Position numbers and translations under genes: made by a program. Under the pieces are notes generated by a model. It did not search any database. It saw only the letters and a program-made list of their open reading frames with translations, and was not told the DNA's origin. DNA of 64,000 bases from Medicago truncatula. Taxonomy: Eukaryota; Streptophyta; Magnoliopsida; Fabales; Fabaceae. Of the stretch, positions 11,843 to 26,005 are shown one piece after another; within the stretch, counting starts at the first letter, position 1, and each line of letters starts with the position of its first letter. Location of the stretch: positions 38,932,755 through 38,996,754 of the forward strand of contig NC_053048.1 in assembly GCF_003473485.1 (NCBI RefSeq), read 5' to 3'.

Positions 11843-14800
11843 TAATGTCATATTTTTCTTTTAGGGGATATATAATGACATCTTTTTCTTTTGGTACAAA
11901 TAATGACATTTTTAATAGCAAAAATAAGGACATGTATGATGTTGTTTATGTTGACAATGACAAAATCTATATACTCATCAATTGCTAGTTGGTTTTTGCA
12001 TGAATGCCAAGTAGTAAATGACAATAATAAATGCTAGTTACAGATCAATAAATATGTTAACACTGCTCTACTACACATGATTTCTTGTTCCTATGTAGTA
12101 TTTGCCTATTAGGTCAAAAAAAATATGTTTTCATCTATAGGATCCTTTGATTATTCAATGTGTTATGGTGCAACATACCCATTGTAACATGTTCACGTAA
12201 TTAGTTACATCACTGGTTGAATTCTCAATACAAGTCCATGATATGATAGAGACCATATAGAACCACACCACAGAGGATGTATGAGGAGAGAGAGTGTGCA
12301 TTTGTTCGTTTGTGATTGGCCAATCCATAGAAAACGAATTGTTATAAAATAATACGGCAATGATAGTAGGAAAATAAAGAGGGCAATGCCAAAAAATGGG
12401 AATGCTTGATGAGGAGGGTTAGGGAGTGTTTGTTTCTCGAGAAAAAAGCAATGTGGAATATTTTCACTTCATGTTTTTTCTTATCAAATGATGATTACAC
12501 TATGTTTAGGGCTTAATGAGTTAAAGGTGCTAGCCTTGACATAGGTCACATATTCCACACATTTAGTTTAGAGATAGTTGAATAAAGATATGACGATTTT
12601 GAAGTTAAACTGAATTAAATTTTAGAGATTCAAGGGGTCAAAATTGCCTCCGATATGTTTTACACATTTCTCAACATAGATTAGTTATCGTTAAATGTTG
12701 AGAGTATAATAAGAAAAAATGGAAATGTTAACTTGTACTCTTATGACACATGTTAAGGATAACTAAAATAGAAACTATGCATTGAAAATTGTGTGTATTT
12801 ATTTCACAACAAGTTGAAAATTAATTTTTCAGAATAAATGTTTGCTATTAATAGAATTCTTAACACGTGCTCTAAGAGCACCCTAAGAAAAATAGCATTT
12901 AATATTTTATTAGTATTATAAAATGATTTATAATTTAAAATAATTTTTTCTCCAAAACAATTTATGATTTGAGACGAAGGGAGTATTATATATTAGAAGT
13001 CATGTACTTAATTTTTTTTACTCAATGTATTGTACATGTAGAGGGAGCAAGGGTGGTTTGGTTTATTAAAAAATAATAATCATACTATATATTGAAAATT
13101 ACATAAAAATGGAAAGCAAACGTAGCAAAATGTGTCTCTAACTCTTTCTAGATTACAAAATTAATCCTTTTAAAATAACTTTTATGGACGTGAGAGACAC
13201 AGCAATGTTATACATAAGTTTTTAAACTTTTTGCAGAATATCAACAACCTTAAGTGTTAAGTAGTTAAAAATGTCAAATCAAATAGTAAAAAACACGTTG
13301 ATTGTAAGAATACTCTGTCATGTTTGATCACTTTGTTTCAAGCGGCTTTGAAGGTTATTCTCACAGTAAAAATCTCGATCCTCAATCTAACATGTGAGAA
13401 ACTTCAATAAAATCCATACATACAAATTTCCCTTACCCATGCTTAGATATTACACCAAAACATCAACTAATTGAAGAACTCATACAAAATTTTCTGAAAT
13501 TTTAAAAATTATCTTATTGACAGAAAATTCCATTTTTAATTAAACACATGTGGCTGGATCCTTAATTTATTTGTAACCTATATATGGTCAGTACCTCCCA
13601 CGTCAAACCTCTTATTACCCCCTCTTTGTTCACGTTAATTTTTGTTTTTGTAATGTTCAATTGGGTGCGCCACTAATCTCTATCATTTGCTAAAGTTTTT
13701 TTCAAAGTCATGAAGGTATGAGTATAATTAATTAATCATTCCTCGATTAAGCAAATCTGTACTTGTAACAATTCTTTTATCGTTTGTGTGTATAATCATG
13801 GACCAAAACAATATTGTCCAAATGTATAATTGCTGCTCTCCCTTTTCAATTCAATCTCAATGCGACGTCAAATTATGCTTCATTATTATGGTTCAAGCAA
13901 GCCAAATGTCCCGCTTTCCTACTAGGCTATCTTAGTTTAATAATTAATTATTCGATAATCAATAGTTTAATATTCCGTTTAATGTAGATTGGTTTGGGGA
14001 GGTATTGAATTGAGACTTTGAAGTATGCTCTTTCTTAAAATCTTAATATTGAATATGTGGTATAGTTTATCAAAATTGCATTGTTCTAACTTTGACAAAT
14101 ATATGTACAGAGAAAGACGCATACTAACATATTTGTCTATATGTTTTACTGTTGAGTTTAATTGTATATAAAAAGATATATCCATTTTAGTATGGAAATT
14201 ACTTGTGTCTTTTATCCATCCCTCCTCTCATCCTTATCTATAAGCATTCTTATGTATTATATTCATTAATCTTTTATTAGGATAACTTAAGTAAAATATA
14301 GAATATCTCTTTAATAATGAACACATTGAAAATCAAAATTTGTCAACATAGTTCAAACCCCATGTTTTTGTGTTTTCAAAACCTTGTATAGCTTGCTAAA
14401 CCAACGCCCGTTTGTTACCTTACATTTTTCTAAGATAAGATTTTACTTTTAATCTTATAATAAAGTTTTTATTTACTTTTAGTTCTCGTTACTTTATTTA
14501 TTTTGGTATATAAGCAAAGTGAAAATATCGCTTAAACTCATACACATAACGACAATGTGTCTCCTCAAGTTCAAATTTGAATAAAGATATTCAACATAGC
14601 AAAATTGATATCATCAATTGAACTAGCCTTACAATCTGCTTTATTTTATTGTGAACTTACATATTCGAACATTAAAATGATACATCAATCAAAAATAAAA
14701 TTTGACCTAATGATATTTGAATAGAATGGTAAAAGATTTTTTTTCAACTTAACTAAATGCTTTCGAGTGAGATCTTTGTCATTGATTAAAGTTCTGCTCT

Positions 14801-16533
14801 ACTTGAGAAATCAATCTTTACAATTGCGTGCATAAACAATTTTTAAGTAAGGCACATTTTAATAATATAAAAAAAAATCAAAGACACGTTTTCATTTTAT
14901 CTTAGATATTTGTTTGGAAATTATGTTGTAGTTGTCACAATCAAAATGCAGGAATTAAGATTGACTCTCTGGATGGAATCCAAAAACATTGAGAAAATCC
15001 AAAGCATACTACAAATGCAAGTCTGCATGCAGATCCGTGCATGAAAGATGACTACTCTCTATTATTTTCCTGGCAATATGTCTCTTTGGACTTGAGGTTG
15101 AGGCAGTTAGTTATATATGAATATGATTATATTTTATTATTTAATTAATTAATTGGCAGGTCAAAGATTCTATTCCAAATCATTTAAATTCACCACATTG
15201 GAAGAAGACGAATGGTCACCGCAAAATGCAAGCTCAGACATTCCCAAAAGGCTCGTAAATCTGCTTCTAAAATGATTACTCCCAAATTAACCATGACCAA
15301 ACAATGAAGTGACTACGGGTTTATGCATTATGCAACACTGACGCACATGACATGAAGGATAAACTTTTCTTCTTCTCAATTGTGTCAAAATAAATTAATT
15401 TCTCACGCTTGGAAGTAATATTTTTTCCATGCGCATCAGATACAAAAATATAGACACTTCTTTCGATCGAAGTTCAATCTTTGATTGATCACGTTGTAAA
15501 GGTCTAACTCTTTTTGCAAAACCTGCTAACTCTACTAATAGTTTTTTAGATCTTATTATTATATGATACGATAATAACGTAAACAATTTAATCATCAAGA
15601 TTCAATTATTATATGAAATTAGTGCACACTTGCTTGGAAACCATGTTTATCAAATTCGCCGAGATTTGGGACAAAGTCTTCCTTTGCCTTTCACATGCTC
15701 CGAACTTAGGGTTTTCGATGGGGCAAACCACTAATGAGCAGAGTAGTCAGAGTGACGGCAAAGGGACCTAGCCTCTCTATTTATAATCGTGCAACCCTAG
15801 GTACCACCCATCATGAGCCTTGTGTTTGGGCATACACCATGTTTCTACACAAATCAGATTAAGTGCCCAAAAATTCATTATCTATTGATCACTTTTATTA
15901 AAACTTAAACATCATCAAATGGATCACAACATCAGTCCGTTGATATTAAAACAAAAATTAACAATTGATTGCAGCACACGAAATATTAGAAGAAATTCTA
16001 ACAAATAATTCATTTAAATTAACAACAATAAATTGCTCTGATTGATTTCATAAAAAAAAAACATTCTAGACTTCTTAAATAAATGTTCAATGTTCGATCT
16101 ATATAATTTTTATGTATGGAGAAAACCCTAAAAAAACCATTCAAATTAAAGTTAAATGTAGCAGCCTCTATTTTCCACTAACAATCATTTTTATATTTCT
16201 CTTGTCAAAAAAAAAAAAAAAACCATTTTTATATTTCTATATCTTTAAATTTATAAAAGATGGAAAATATTTATGTTCTATAATAAGTCAATCGCAATGA
16301 AATTTTTTTAATTTGGAAAGAGTGAGCGAGTGTGTTTTAACCTTAATTTTTAAGCACATTGGACTATGGTTTCCTCCTACATTCCCATTAATCCTCTGAT
16401 TCTTAAGAAAAATATACTACTATGCATTCTAAAAATTTATTCCACTCTTAATTTCATTACATCTAAACCCTTAAATTATTACTACGATGATAGATCAAAT
16501 AGTATATCATTGACGGTATACGAGTGAGACTTA

Positions 16534-17878
16534 GTGCTTGTTTGGTCAAGCGTTTTCACGCCCCAAACCACGTTTTGAAGGCAAAACACCGTTTCAATTA
16601 TTTTTTTTTATGTTTGGATGTTTTGCAAAATCAAATCCCAAGAAAGTGATTTTGGTCCCAAACGTGGGTTTTTCAGAAGCCACAAATTGAAGCTTCCACG
16701 GCAATTCAACAATCACGTTTCACTTTAAAAGGATGATTTACCAAACTACCCATATTCACACAAACAACACAACTGCTTCTTCTTCACATCACCCAGATTT
16801 CAGCCAGTTGCATGTTCCCCTTTCTCTATGAAACACACAGCCATACAAATCTCTCTTTACCTTGGTAAGTTTGAGGCCATCACACAAGCTTTGAGTGATG
16901 AAAAAATGGGAAAAGAATATTAGAGATATGGGAGGAGGAGAAATGGCAGAAGGGTATTGAGAGATCGGGAAGCAAATCAAAATGGTAGAAATCAAAGAGA
17001 CATACAAGAAATTGAAAGATCTATGTCAATGGGTATCCAATTGGTATGAAATTGAAGGATTTGCATAAATGGGGATCCAATTGGTATGAGAGAGTTTCTT
17101 GAAAGTGTTTTTCTTTTTCTTTTGAGGGTGAACGTGTTGTTTTCTTTCTGTTCCTTATTGAAGTTAAAAATTTATTTGTTATTTATAAATATAAAGGGAA
17201 TTTCTATAGTACACTCACAATTTTGAGTGTACCGGTACTCTTGTTTCACAAAATATATAAATTAACGATCACTTTAATGAAATAAAAAGGTATTTGTCAA
17301 TATTTATATTTTAGAAAACATTATTTCATAAAAAAAAAACCATCATTTCATTGTTCATAAGGATCATATTAAAAAATTTACATTTTGTCATAAAAAATAA
17401 TCAATATTCATTGTTACGAGTAATAAAAATTCTTAAAAATTAAATTTTATTTCGTCGAAGCTTTTGGTAAATAAAATTTAATTATCTTAGTTGTCAATGA
17501 TAGAAAATAATTATTTTTCTTCTAAAAAACAACTCATTTATTATTAATTTTACGACTTGGTGTACCGATACATCCAAATTTATTGGGTGTACAATAGAAT
17601 TTGCCAAATATAAATACTTTTTTTTTTGACAAAAATAAATATAAATACATTAAAAGTCCATTTTGGTTGTTAAAAAAAAAACCCATTTTGGTAATTAGAC
17701 ACCCAAAATCAATTTTAATCCAATCTATCCAAACAACATCAATTCATATGAATTACTTTTAAATGAGTGCATCCAAACATAAATCAATTTACATCTAACT
17801 CACTTTTAATCAAAATCAATTCTCTTAAAATTAATTCTATCAAAATCAATTCTCGCCACCGTCATACCAAACATACAC
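16534..17878. mobile_element. PIF/Harbinger-like non-autonomous element
   Basis: The ends are imperfect inverted repeats (GTGCTTGTTTGGTC at the left, GTGTATGTTTGGTATGACGG read from the right). TTA flanks both sides (16531-16533 and 17879-17881), the three-base duplication typical of PIF/Harbinger. Subterminal 'atcaattttnatcca' motifs recur near the right end. No transposase is present. A second element is inserted at 17196-17605. A related end occurs near 36138. Confidence 0.6.
17196..17605. mobile_element. Mutator-type MITE nested in the Harbinger-like element
   Basis: The left end GGGAATTTCTATAGTACAC and right end (read inward) GGCAAATTCTATTGTACAC are inverted repeats. Both continue into a 'tgtaccggtac/tgtatcggtac' block. 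The exact 9 bp AAATATAAA lies on both sides (17187-17195, 17606-17614). It is non-autonomous. Confidence 0.85.
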
Positions 17879-17881
17879 TTA

Positions 17882-18714
17882 ATTGTCCCCTAAAACCATC
17901 CAAATGTAATGCAAAACATTTTGTTTTTTAGTTTGTTTTGAAAAGGTCAAACATTTCAACTCTTTAACACTGTATGATATGATAGTCACAATTACCCATC
18001 TTTTTTCTACCCCTCCTATTTGCTTTATATCTTATCCATGTTTGGACTACTGGGCAATAAGCTTCATTCTGCCAATCACACAACAATAATCCTGTTTTTG
18101 AATCCTATTCATTGTTAATTGAGGTATATCATTTTTTTTGTTGTTGAAGAAAATGAGGTATATCTTATTGACTCTATTACTATATATTAAAGCCTATATA
18201 TTAAAATGGCTAAAATGTGACCCAGAAAGTCCCTTTCCATTTGATAATGAGAGTTCAAAATGTACCAAGTCATCCACATTACTTTTGTATTTTCTTATGG
18301 GAAAAAGTTGTATAAAGTGTATTTAGAAGCTGGCAATTTTGTCTTTAACTTGCACAATTCAACAACGGATACGTAGGAACGTGACTTTTATATACTGTCG
18401 TATCACACTAATTATGCATCAAATAATCACACTAATTATGCATCAAATAACCAGTTAGAGGATTTCAATCTGCAGTTAATTGGGATAGTTAGGCCAAAAT
18501 ATTTTAGAATCTAAGAATAGTTGTAGTTCCACTTACAAATATTGTTAGTAGAAAAAGATTTTAGAAATTCTTGAAAAAAAAGAAGAAGAAGAAATTAATT
18601 GGAAAAAGAAATCCAAAGTGCATGAAAAAGAAAAGGCGAAGGTCTTGATCGTTTTCATTTACATATTGCGCCCTCAATGATTGAGAAGAATTGTAGCCAT
18701 GTGAAGTGCATGAA
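17882..18714. other. intergenic DNA
   Basis: No gene or bounded repeat was recognised. A short direct duplication 'atcacactaattatgcatcaaataa' occurs at 18402-18450. Confidence 0.4.
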
Positions 18715-18724
18715 GACTAATTTT

Positions 18725-19110
18725 GAGGTACGAGTCACTTTGGTCTATGAACATATAACAAGTAGTTACAATAGTCGTTTAATATATTAAAATTTTAAAA
18801 TAGCAGTTGATTGTGCAATTCGTTAATCAAAAAAGTATCTGACATTGAAATTGTCCATCAACGCTGACATTCATTTTATTCATACATGGACTTATATGAC
18901 ACTAATTAAGTATTTATAATGACTAATATGATAATAAGTAAGTATATTGGGGGACTAATATGTCAATATTAATTAGACATTTTAACGTAAGAGACTATTT
19001 TGATTTTTGACTAACATCGTATGCAATTAAGAATTATTTTGAAATTTGGATACATTGAAAAACTATATAACTACTCGTTACACATTCAAATACCAAAATG
19101 ACTATCACCC
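18725..19110. mobile_element. inverted-repeat MITE with 10 bp target duplication
   Basis: The left arm (GAGGTACGAGTCACTTTGGT, continuing with 'aacaagtagtta') and the right arm read inward (GGGTGATAGTCATTTTGGT, 'aacgagtagtta') pair over roughly 100 bp. GACTAATTTT is repeated exactly at 18715-18724 and 19111-19120. Confidence 0.8.
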
Positions 19111-19838
19111 GACTAATTTTTGTTATTGATTATTTTCTCTTAGATTAATTCTTTTTTTCGTGTAAATATCACCTTGAAGAAAAGTAATTATTATTTAAAG
19201 AAATTAAAACTAATTTTTTGTACTACAATTGATTTATAAAACTATTTTAATTAATTTCATTTGATTTAATATGAAACTATATAGATAAATAAAAAAGTGT
19301 ATCATAAAAGAGAGTACGTAGCTTACGTATATAGTGATCTTATTCTCAATAATTGAACTGATAAGTCTCTCTCGATCGTATATGGTACTTGATGTAGCAG
19401 CAAACCTGACTGATTGTTGATTGAATACACACGAAGATGATCAAATCAAATATCGTAAATTGCTAATTAAGCAAAAGGATGACGAAGTATTATGTATGCA
19501 CCTCAAAATAACCACACCAAAAGCATTTATATTATTTTTTTTTGTTACCGAATCAAGCAAAAAGAAAAGGAAATTGTATTTAATTATTCAAGGGAAATTG
19601 TAATTTTACATCAAATGTTAGATTCAGTGGGTACCATTTAATTACGTATTTTTGAAATGCACGTAAATTTTAGAAGATCAAGATAAATAAACTACAATAC
19701 TATATCATACAATTTCTCTATTTTTAATTTTCAAAAAATATAATGATAGCACATGAACGTTTTTTTGGTCAGTTCAGGTCTCACATCACATCTGAGAATA
19801 TGAAATCAAGTTAAGTCTATATGTTAAGTCTAACTAGT
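19111..19838. other. intergenic DNA
   Basis: AT-rich with no gene recognised. The longest ORF here is 60 codons and AT-driven. Confidence 0.4.
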
Positions 19839-19848
19839 TAATTTTTTT

Positions 19849-20163
19849 GGCTAAAATATGATTTTAGTCCCTGCAAATATGCTTCGTTTTGGTTTTAATC
19901 TTTGTAATTTTTTTTTTTTTGTCTTTGGTCCTTCTAAAAATTTTTGTTTTTGAAAATAGTCCTTGAAAAACAAAATATTTTGCAGGGACCAAAAACTACA
20001 AAATGGGTTCAATCATCATGTGCCATATATGCAAATCATCACAAAAATGGGGTACTATTTTCAGAAACAAAAAATTTTGCAAGGACCAAAAATATTTTTT
20101 TTTTTTACAGGGACTAAAACCAAAACGAGGCATATTTGCAGAGACTAAAACCATATTTTAGTC
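19849..20163. mobile_element. Mutator-type MITE, 'GGCTAAAATATG' family
   Basis: The ends GGCTAAAATATGATTTTAGT and, read from the right, GACTAAAATATGGTTTTAGT are inverted repeats. Both continue into 'ctctgcaaatatgc'-type blocks. TAATTTTTTT flanks both sides (19839-19848, 20164-20173), although this is low-complexity sequence. The same terminus bounds the larger element at 27457-28741. Confidence 0.8.
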
Positions 20164-20173
20164 TAATTTTTTT

Positions 20174-23100
20174 TTTTGGATGATACACCTGCCATACTTG
20201 AACACTAAATCAGTTATACTAAGTCTACACTCTTCAGATTAGACTGATGCGAAAATTCATCAAAGTATTAAAACCAAAATGCATATTAGCATGCTGACTC
20301 AATTCACCTATAAAAAAGTTTGAAATAATTGAATTAGACCAGAGGGAAAGTGTTGGATGAAACTCTACATTAGAAACTGGTTAAAGGTTTATCTGATTTT
20401 ACGGTAACAAAAAATAATGTTAAATTAATTAAATTTGTAAAGTTAATTTTACTTAAATTGAATTATATATGAATAAAATTACATAAAAATGAATCGAGTA
20501 ATAAATTTTCATGTAAAAATCATGTTTAGATCCAAAGATATAATAAATCCTAGTTTTTAGTTAAAATTAATTCTAAAGATAAAATTAATTTTACTCATAA
20601 ACAACCAAACAACTCAAAATCAATTTTACACTTTTAAAAGCAATTTGATGGTCATGGTCCAATCCACTCACATTTTTTTGGACGATGAAAATGGTTGAAC
20701 ATAACCCATTTCGCCTACACTCTTTACGTTGGACATGTGCGAAAATCGAACATTTTAAAACCTACGTGTACTACGAAAAAATATACAATTGATAGAAATT
20801 AAAGAGTAAAAAAAGTTTTTAATTTTTTGTATTCCATAGAGACATAAAAATTAGAGAGCAATTATTTTTTAGGGTTTAATATTGGTTAGTAATTCATTTC
20901 CCCCTACTTAAGTGGACGAGTTCAGCAAATAAAAACTTAGTATTAAGAATCCTAATAGGATAATTGCTTTCTAATTCAATTTGTCTCACACTTTATTTGT
21001 CTGTTGACTAGATATATATCTCACACTTTTTCAAAGGCAAATGAAACACAAGAAGTCCCTGTTGGGAAAGTTCCCACTTATGTTGCCACCAAATTGTATC
21101 CCTCTCCAACATTCAATTTTGGTAGTAAGGATAAACCCCAAAGCCAAATCCAACAAATACAAATGGATGGTAGTTTCAATTTCAAACATTGAAAAGTAAA
21201 AAAGTTGAAGGAAATGGATGGATGGAATGAGGGAGAATATAGGACCACATAAATGATCTAGTGATGTCACCCACTTAGTCCTTGTATTGTATAATCAATC
21301 ATGAAGAAAAATAAAAAGCGTGTCAAAAGCCAAACCCACCAATACCATTGCATATCTTTGTTGCTCATTTCAGCCGGTCTAAATTAAGAATTAGAGAATA
21401 TTTTTGCATGCACGAATTAAGAAAAGGCAGAAAAATATAAAGCCTCATTGTTTTTTAAATATAGTATGAGAGGGATACATTTTACACATATATATATATT
21501 ATCTTTAAATATATGAATAATAAGAAGCTTAATGTTGTATAAAGTACTCAAACTGATATGTACGTGTAGAGGTTTGACGTATAATAGGAAACTTAATAGT
21601 TGTATAAAGTAGCTATGAAAAATAATGTAATTTGATCTTTAAATTGCATTACTTTGTCTCTAAACAATACATTAATACGTGGAAAAGCTCCACGTACGTA
21701 AGCCTTCCAATTACGAACCTAACCACATGTAGCCCATTTGTTTTTCAGTGCTTTTTAACTTAGTGCATCATAAAGAATTCCCATTTTTCAATTACTGTAC
21801 CATATTCATATTTCATGGTCAAACTATGAACAGGAAAAGAAAAAAAAGCACACAACACATAAATGGCCGGTTCTTTTCCTACCCTTAGCTTGAGTTTGAA
21901 TGTACGTATCCAAAATACCACTAATTTGTGTTTCTTTTGAAATCATTCGTTTAGTATAACTTATGTCATCTAAAGGCCTAAACATCTACAATAGTTTTTT
22001 TCCCCTCAATATATTTCAAAACACGCAATGTTTCGAATTATACAATCAGAACGTGTAAAAAATGTGGTTTTGTTTTACATGTCCGGATTCTTTAATCGGA
22101 ACAAATTGCTTGTTTTTGATGGATGGTGAAGGAGGAGAAATCATCAACATCTATATCCTATTTCTAGATATATATTGGTCAACACATAGGCCTAAACATA
22201 TTATCCAAAACAAAACAAATCAAATTGGTTTTAAGTGGAGTTTTACCGAACTTCTCTTTAAGTAGGACGACTTCAAGAGGCACATGTTGAAACAAGCATG
22301 CAGTAAAAAGCTGATATCCATCCAACGTACCAACAAAACAAAAAAAAAAAAAAAAAAAGCTGCTAGCAAGAATAAGAAGGACCACGAAATGTACAAATAA
22401 CTTATTTTAAGACGAATACTAGTTTTTTTTTTCTTTTCTAATAGAAGACCAATACTTCTAGTCTTAAACTTTTCTTCTCTTTTTTGGTAAAAGAATACTA
22501 GTCTTGTGGTAACATGTTCACGTAATATTATGTAAACGGTAAAACCAAATTTGTGTGTCAAGTTATATAGATAGATAATATTATGTAACCAAATTGATTT
22601 CCAAAAAAGTGTAAAATTATTGAATTTAATACGAAACATGTTGTATATCATCTTTCTAGCATAAATCCTCAACCCACCCCCATTTTGCTCACCAATAAAT
22701 ATTGATGGGTTTATGTGGGACGAGTCAAGGAGAATTGGCATTTATACCACCACAATTATACATATACCCACCGAATCACAGAAGTCAAATGTCTGAATAA
22801 AAGGTGTTTTGGGTAATTTAAACGTTTTGAGGGATGTAGGTAAAACTGTGGGTGGATAAAGTCAAAATCTCCGAGGCAGATTTGAGGATTGGACATTCCA
22901 ACCCACCCAACAAAAAAGTGGGTTAAGAAACAACTCAACAGGTCCAACACATTTTGTCACTTCTTCTCATTGCATGCCTGGTAAAAGAATTACCTTGGCC
23001 AAGCATGTTCCCTCCTAGCATATGTTCCTGTGTATTCATTCGGACAGAGTTTGAGTAATTGTAAACCAGAGCAATCAAATTTTGCATACAAGTTGGAAGA

Positions 23101-24147
23101 TACCAATTACCAACCAGCATGAAGTGTAATCATCCGTGATGAAAAAATAAGAACACATGCAAGGTGTGTCATTTGTCCTTATAGCCAAAACAATACCTGT
23201 TTTATTTAACTAGCTTGTCTAAATAGATAGATAAAAAGGGACACTGGGGCATTTCAAAACGAGTAGTGTTTGTCTCACATAAAAAATGTTATATACTGAA
23301 AACACCAACTCTTTTATGATTAGTGGGTTTCAGTCCCAGCACTACATCAACATATGGTGCAAAATAGCCAAACAAATACAATTCAGATATCAATGAAATT
23401 CCATATCTCGTGCAAAATAGCCAAGCAAATAAAATTCAGATATCAATGAAATTCCATAAAGTGGGTAAATCATCCAGGACATACGTTTTGGAGTATGAAA
23501 AGGCTTCTAGTCTTTTACATAAAAGGAGGATTATCCCAAAAAAAGTAAAGAAAATGGATAGTACACAATGGAAAACAAAAATCACTGTAAGTCACACGGA
23601 AGTTGGGTAACTTCAGCCAAAATAACCCCCTAGATGATAACATCGCCATCCTTCTTACACAAACTCAAATCTTCAGCACAGACCAGAGTCAGGAGTCCTA
23701 TAATAAACAGAAACATGAGAAAGTTGAATATACTATTGCTCAGTAAGTTGTAATACTCATAGAAAGCCAAGTGCATCATATGAAGGCATGCACATAATCT
23801 CATGAGAAGTGTTAATCTTGATCATACAATCATAATATATTGACAGACTTATACTTAATAAAAATAAAACAGTGTTGATCATACATCATATTATATGATT
23901 TCTTAGTCAATATCAACTCCTCTACCTCTCACACTCTCCTAATGTGCCTCCTTTACACATGCACTACATGTTATAGCCGCTGAGTTTACTACTTAATTAC
24001 ACTCTTATTTTGAAAGATGTACACATTACCCTGTCTACTATTCTGTTTAAAATAATTACACGCTGCACCCAGAAAAATTACACTCTCCTCCCCTCCAAAC
24101 TCCCAAACATACCCTATTAGTGTTAATGCAGCTGTTACTATTAGAGA
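20174..24147. other. gene-free stretch
   Basis: I see no supported gene. Bases 21481-21500 hold a short (TA)n run. Bases 22341-22360 are an A run, and the 173-codon minus-strand ORF crossing it is AT-driven with homopolymer phenylalanines. Bases 23355-23458 contain a direct duplication ('gcaaaatagccaaacaaata ... atatcaatgaaattccata' twice, about 53 bp apart). Confidence 0.45.
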
Positions 24148-24464
24148 AATCCCTCAAGTTGGTTTGTTGAAGTTACATATCTCACCACTTCAGTCTTCCA
24201 AAAAATCCATTAACAATATTAGTCCCTCAAAGTCTAAAAGGTCAAAAAATTAGTCCGTCAAAGATTAAATTTGACAACAAATTCATATTTTATTGTCAAC
24301 AATTTAATCCTTAATAAGGACAAATATGATGATAATTATAACTTTGAGAAACTAATTTGGCGACAAACTTCTAAAAGACCAATTTGGTCATTTTTTGAGG
24401 TACTAAACAGATGGCCAAATTTTTCGGATGATTGATTTTGTGACGAGTTTAACTTCAGGGGATT
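24148..24464. mobile_element. probable foldback MITE
   Basis: The left end AATCCCTCAAGTTGGTTTG and right end read inward AATCCCCTGAAGTTAAACT are inverted. They are followed by 'agtccctcaaag' blocks and their complements. No clear target duplication was found, so the exact ends are uncertain. Confidence 0.5.
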
Positions 24465-25511
24465 AGCATGAAGATGTACTCTTAACATTATCAGCAACTA
24501 CATTTGAACCACAATTGTTGACTCTTGAACTTCAGAATATGAAATTAAGATTTGGGCAATGTTTGAAACTTGATTTTTTTTACGAAGTACCAAAACTGAG
24601 AAGGTATCCAAAACTAGTAGTTTGTGACAGGACCTGAATAATGAATGCAAAGAAACATAAAATGCCAAGAGGTCACTCATTGTCACTTACCACCATCAAT
24701 AGGTTAATTAACATTAAAATGGAGAGAATGTAACACATTTTGAACTAGCAAAAGGGAGGTGTAATTTTCTGAGATAGAGGTGAGAAGAGTGTAATTTGAG
24801 TATCCATAAGAGAAGGGTGTACAATCTGCCAACAAACAGGTGATGAAGGTTTCTTGTCACCAGAAACAATTAGAACAGCCAAAATGCAGTCAATAGCTTT
24901 ATGTAAACCGCGTACTATAAACATATTTTTGCTTGGAAATAAGTAAACTGTTTTAACCCCATCCTAGAGATAAACAATTTAAATCCAACCATTGGTAGCA
25001 AGTCTAGCCCCTTTTCCGTAGCCGTCCTCCACAAAATAATGAATTTGATAGGAAATTAAGAAATACTCAAATGCAACACAAATAACTAAATACTTATGAC
25101 AAAGCTATGCCACATCATATACACTTTCCTTCCCTTAAAAAATTTAATGCAGAAACCTTAAAAAATTATGTGTTTCTCTGTTTGTACTTCTGGAGGTGAG
25201 GCTTGGCATGAAAACAAGGTTAATACATTGTGACTTTCATGTCATTGGTTCTGATGGAAATAGCCTCTCAGATACGTGAGAAGGTTACAAACATCTTAAC
25301 ATTTCATTAACCACATAATGATGGGGTTTTATGAAGTAGGCTCTATGCTTCTTTTATCCTGCTTCTACTTTTAATTTCCAACAAGAAAAGCATCAAGCCA
25401 TGCTTCTATTTTTTCCCCTGCTTCTGCTCTCACAGTAAAGAGTTTAAGTTTTGGCTCCTTTAAGGAGAAAAAAGGTGTTTTGGCAACAAAAAAAAATTAA
25501 CTAACAATCTA
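24465..25511. other. intergenic DNA
   Basis: No gene, RNA or bounded repeat was recognised. Confidence 0.4.
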
Positions 25512-26005
25512 TGTTGTGAATAGCACGCTACAGCGAAATAGCGTAGCGGTGGTAGGGTTCGGCAAGGTGCTTTTGGCCTGCGAGATCTGCACTCGGTAAT
25601 AGTCCTTGTTGTGGACGCTATTTGCGGCCCCAAGCCCTTATCGCGTCTGGTATTACGGTTTCGGGCAAAATTCCTCAAATATACTTTTTAAACCGTTTTT
25701 TTTTAGGGTATACATGTCAATTCGAACCCTTTTTATGTTCTTGTTCACAAACAATCGTTTTGTTCTTCTTCCAACTTCAGATCAGTTCTGTTATGTTCTT
25801 CTCTGTTAAGTTTTATAACTTAAAGTACTTCAGGTTCTTTAATTAATAAGTATGATGTTCTCTTTAATTGTGTATTTGTCTATTTTTGAGTATTTATGTT
25901 AACTTCTTAAAATGATTTTTAGTCTTTGAAATAGCGGCTATCCCACTATCCGCTATAGCATTTTAAGGGGTCGGTGCTACGCGATGCTATCTGGGATTCA
26001 CAACA
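25512..26005. mobile_element. inverted-repeat element, 'TGTTGTGAAT ... CGCTATAGC' family
   Basis: The ends TGTTGTGAAT (25512-25521) and ATTCACAACA (25996-26005) are exact inverses. Inside each lie 'agcgaaatagcgtagcgg' and 'gcggctatcccactatccgctatagc' type blocks, themselves partly palindromic. A related fragment sits in the V-ATPase subunit C intron near 62495-62740. There is no clear target duplication and no transposase. Confidence 0.6.

Larger units (their letters stand above)
9769..16530. other. long gene-free stretch
   Basis: I see no supported gene in these 6.8 kb. All ORFs are short, AT-driven and without recognisable motifs. Apart from the PBS-like retroelement remnant near 10.85 kb and the microsatellite at 11.75 kb, which are listed separately, the DNA is AT-rich. 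It has scattered transposon debris, such as a stowaway-like 'gaagggagta' end near 12975. Confidence 0.45.

Noticed and set aside
11679..11988. ORFs rich in His-Thr and Cys-Val on opposite strands
   Set aside because: They are translations of the (TA)n(TG)n microsatellite.
22220..22741. 173-codon minus-strand ORF
   Set aside because: It is AT-driven, with runs of phenylalanine and lysine from homopolymers and no domain signal.
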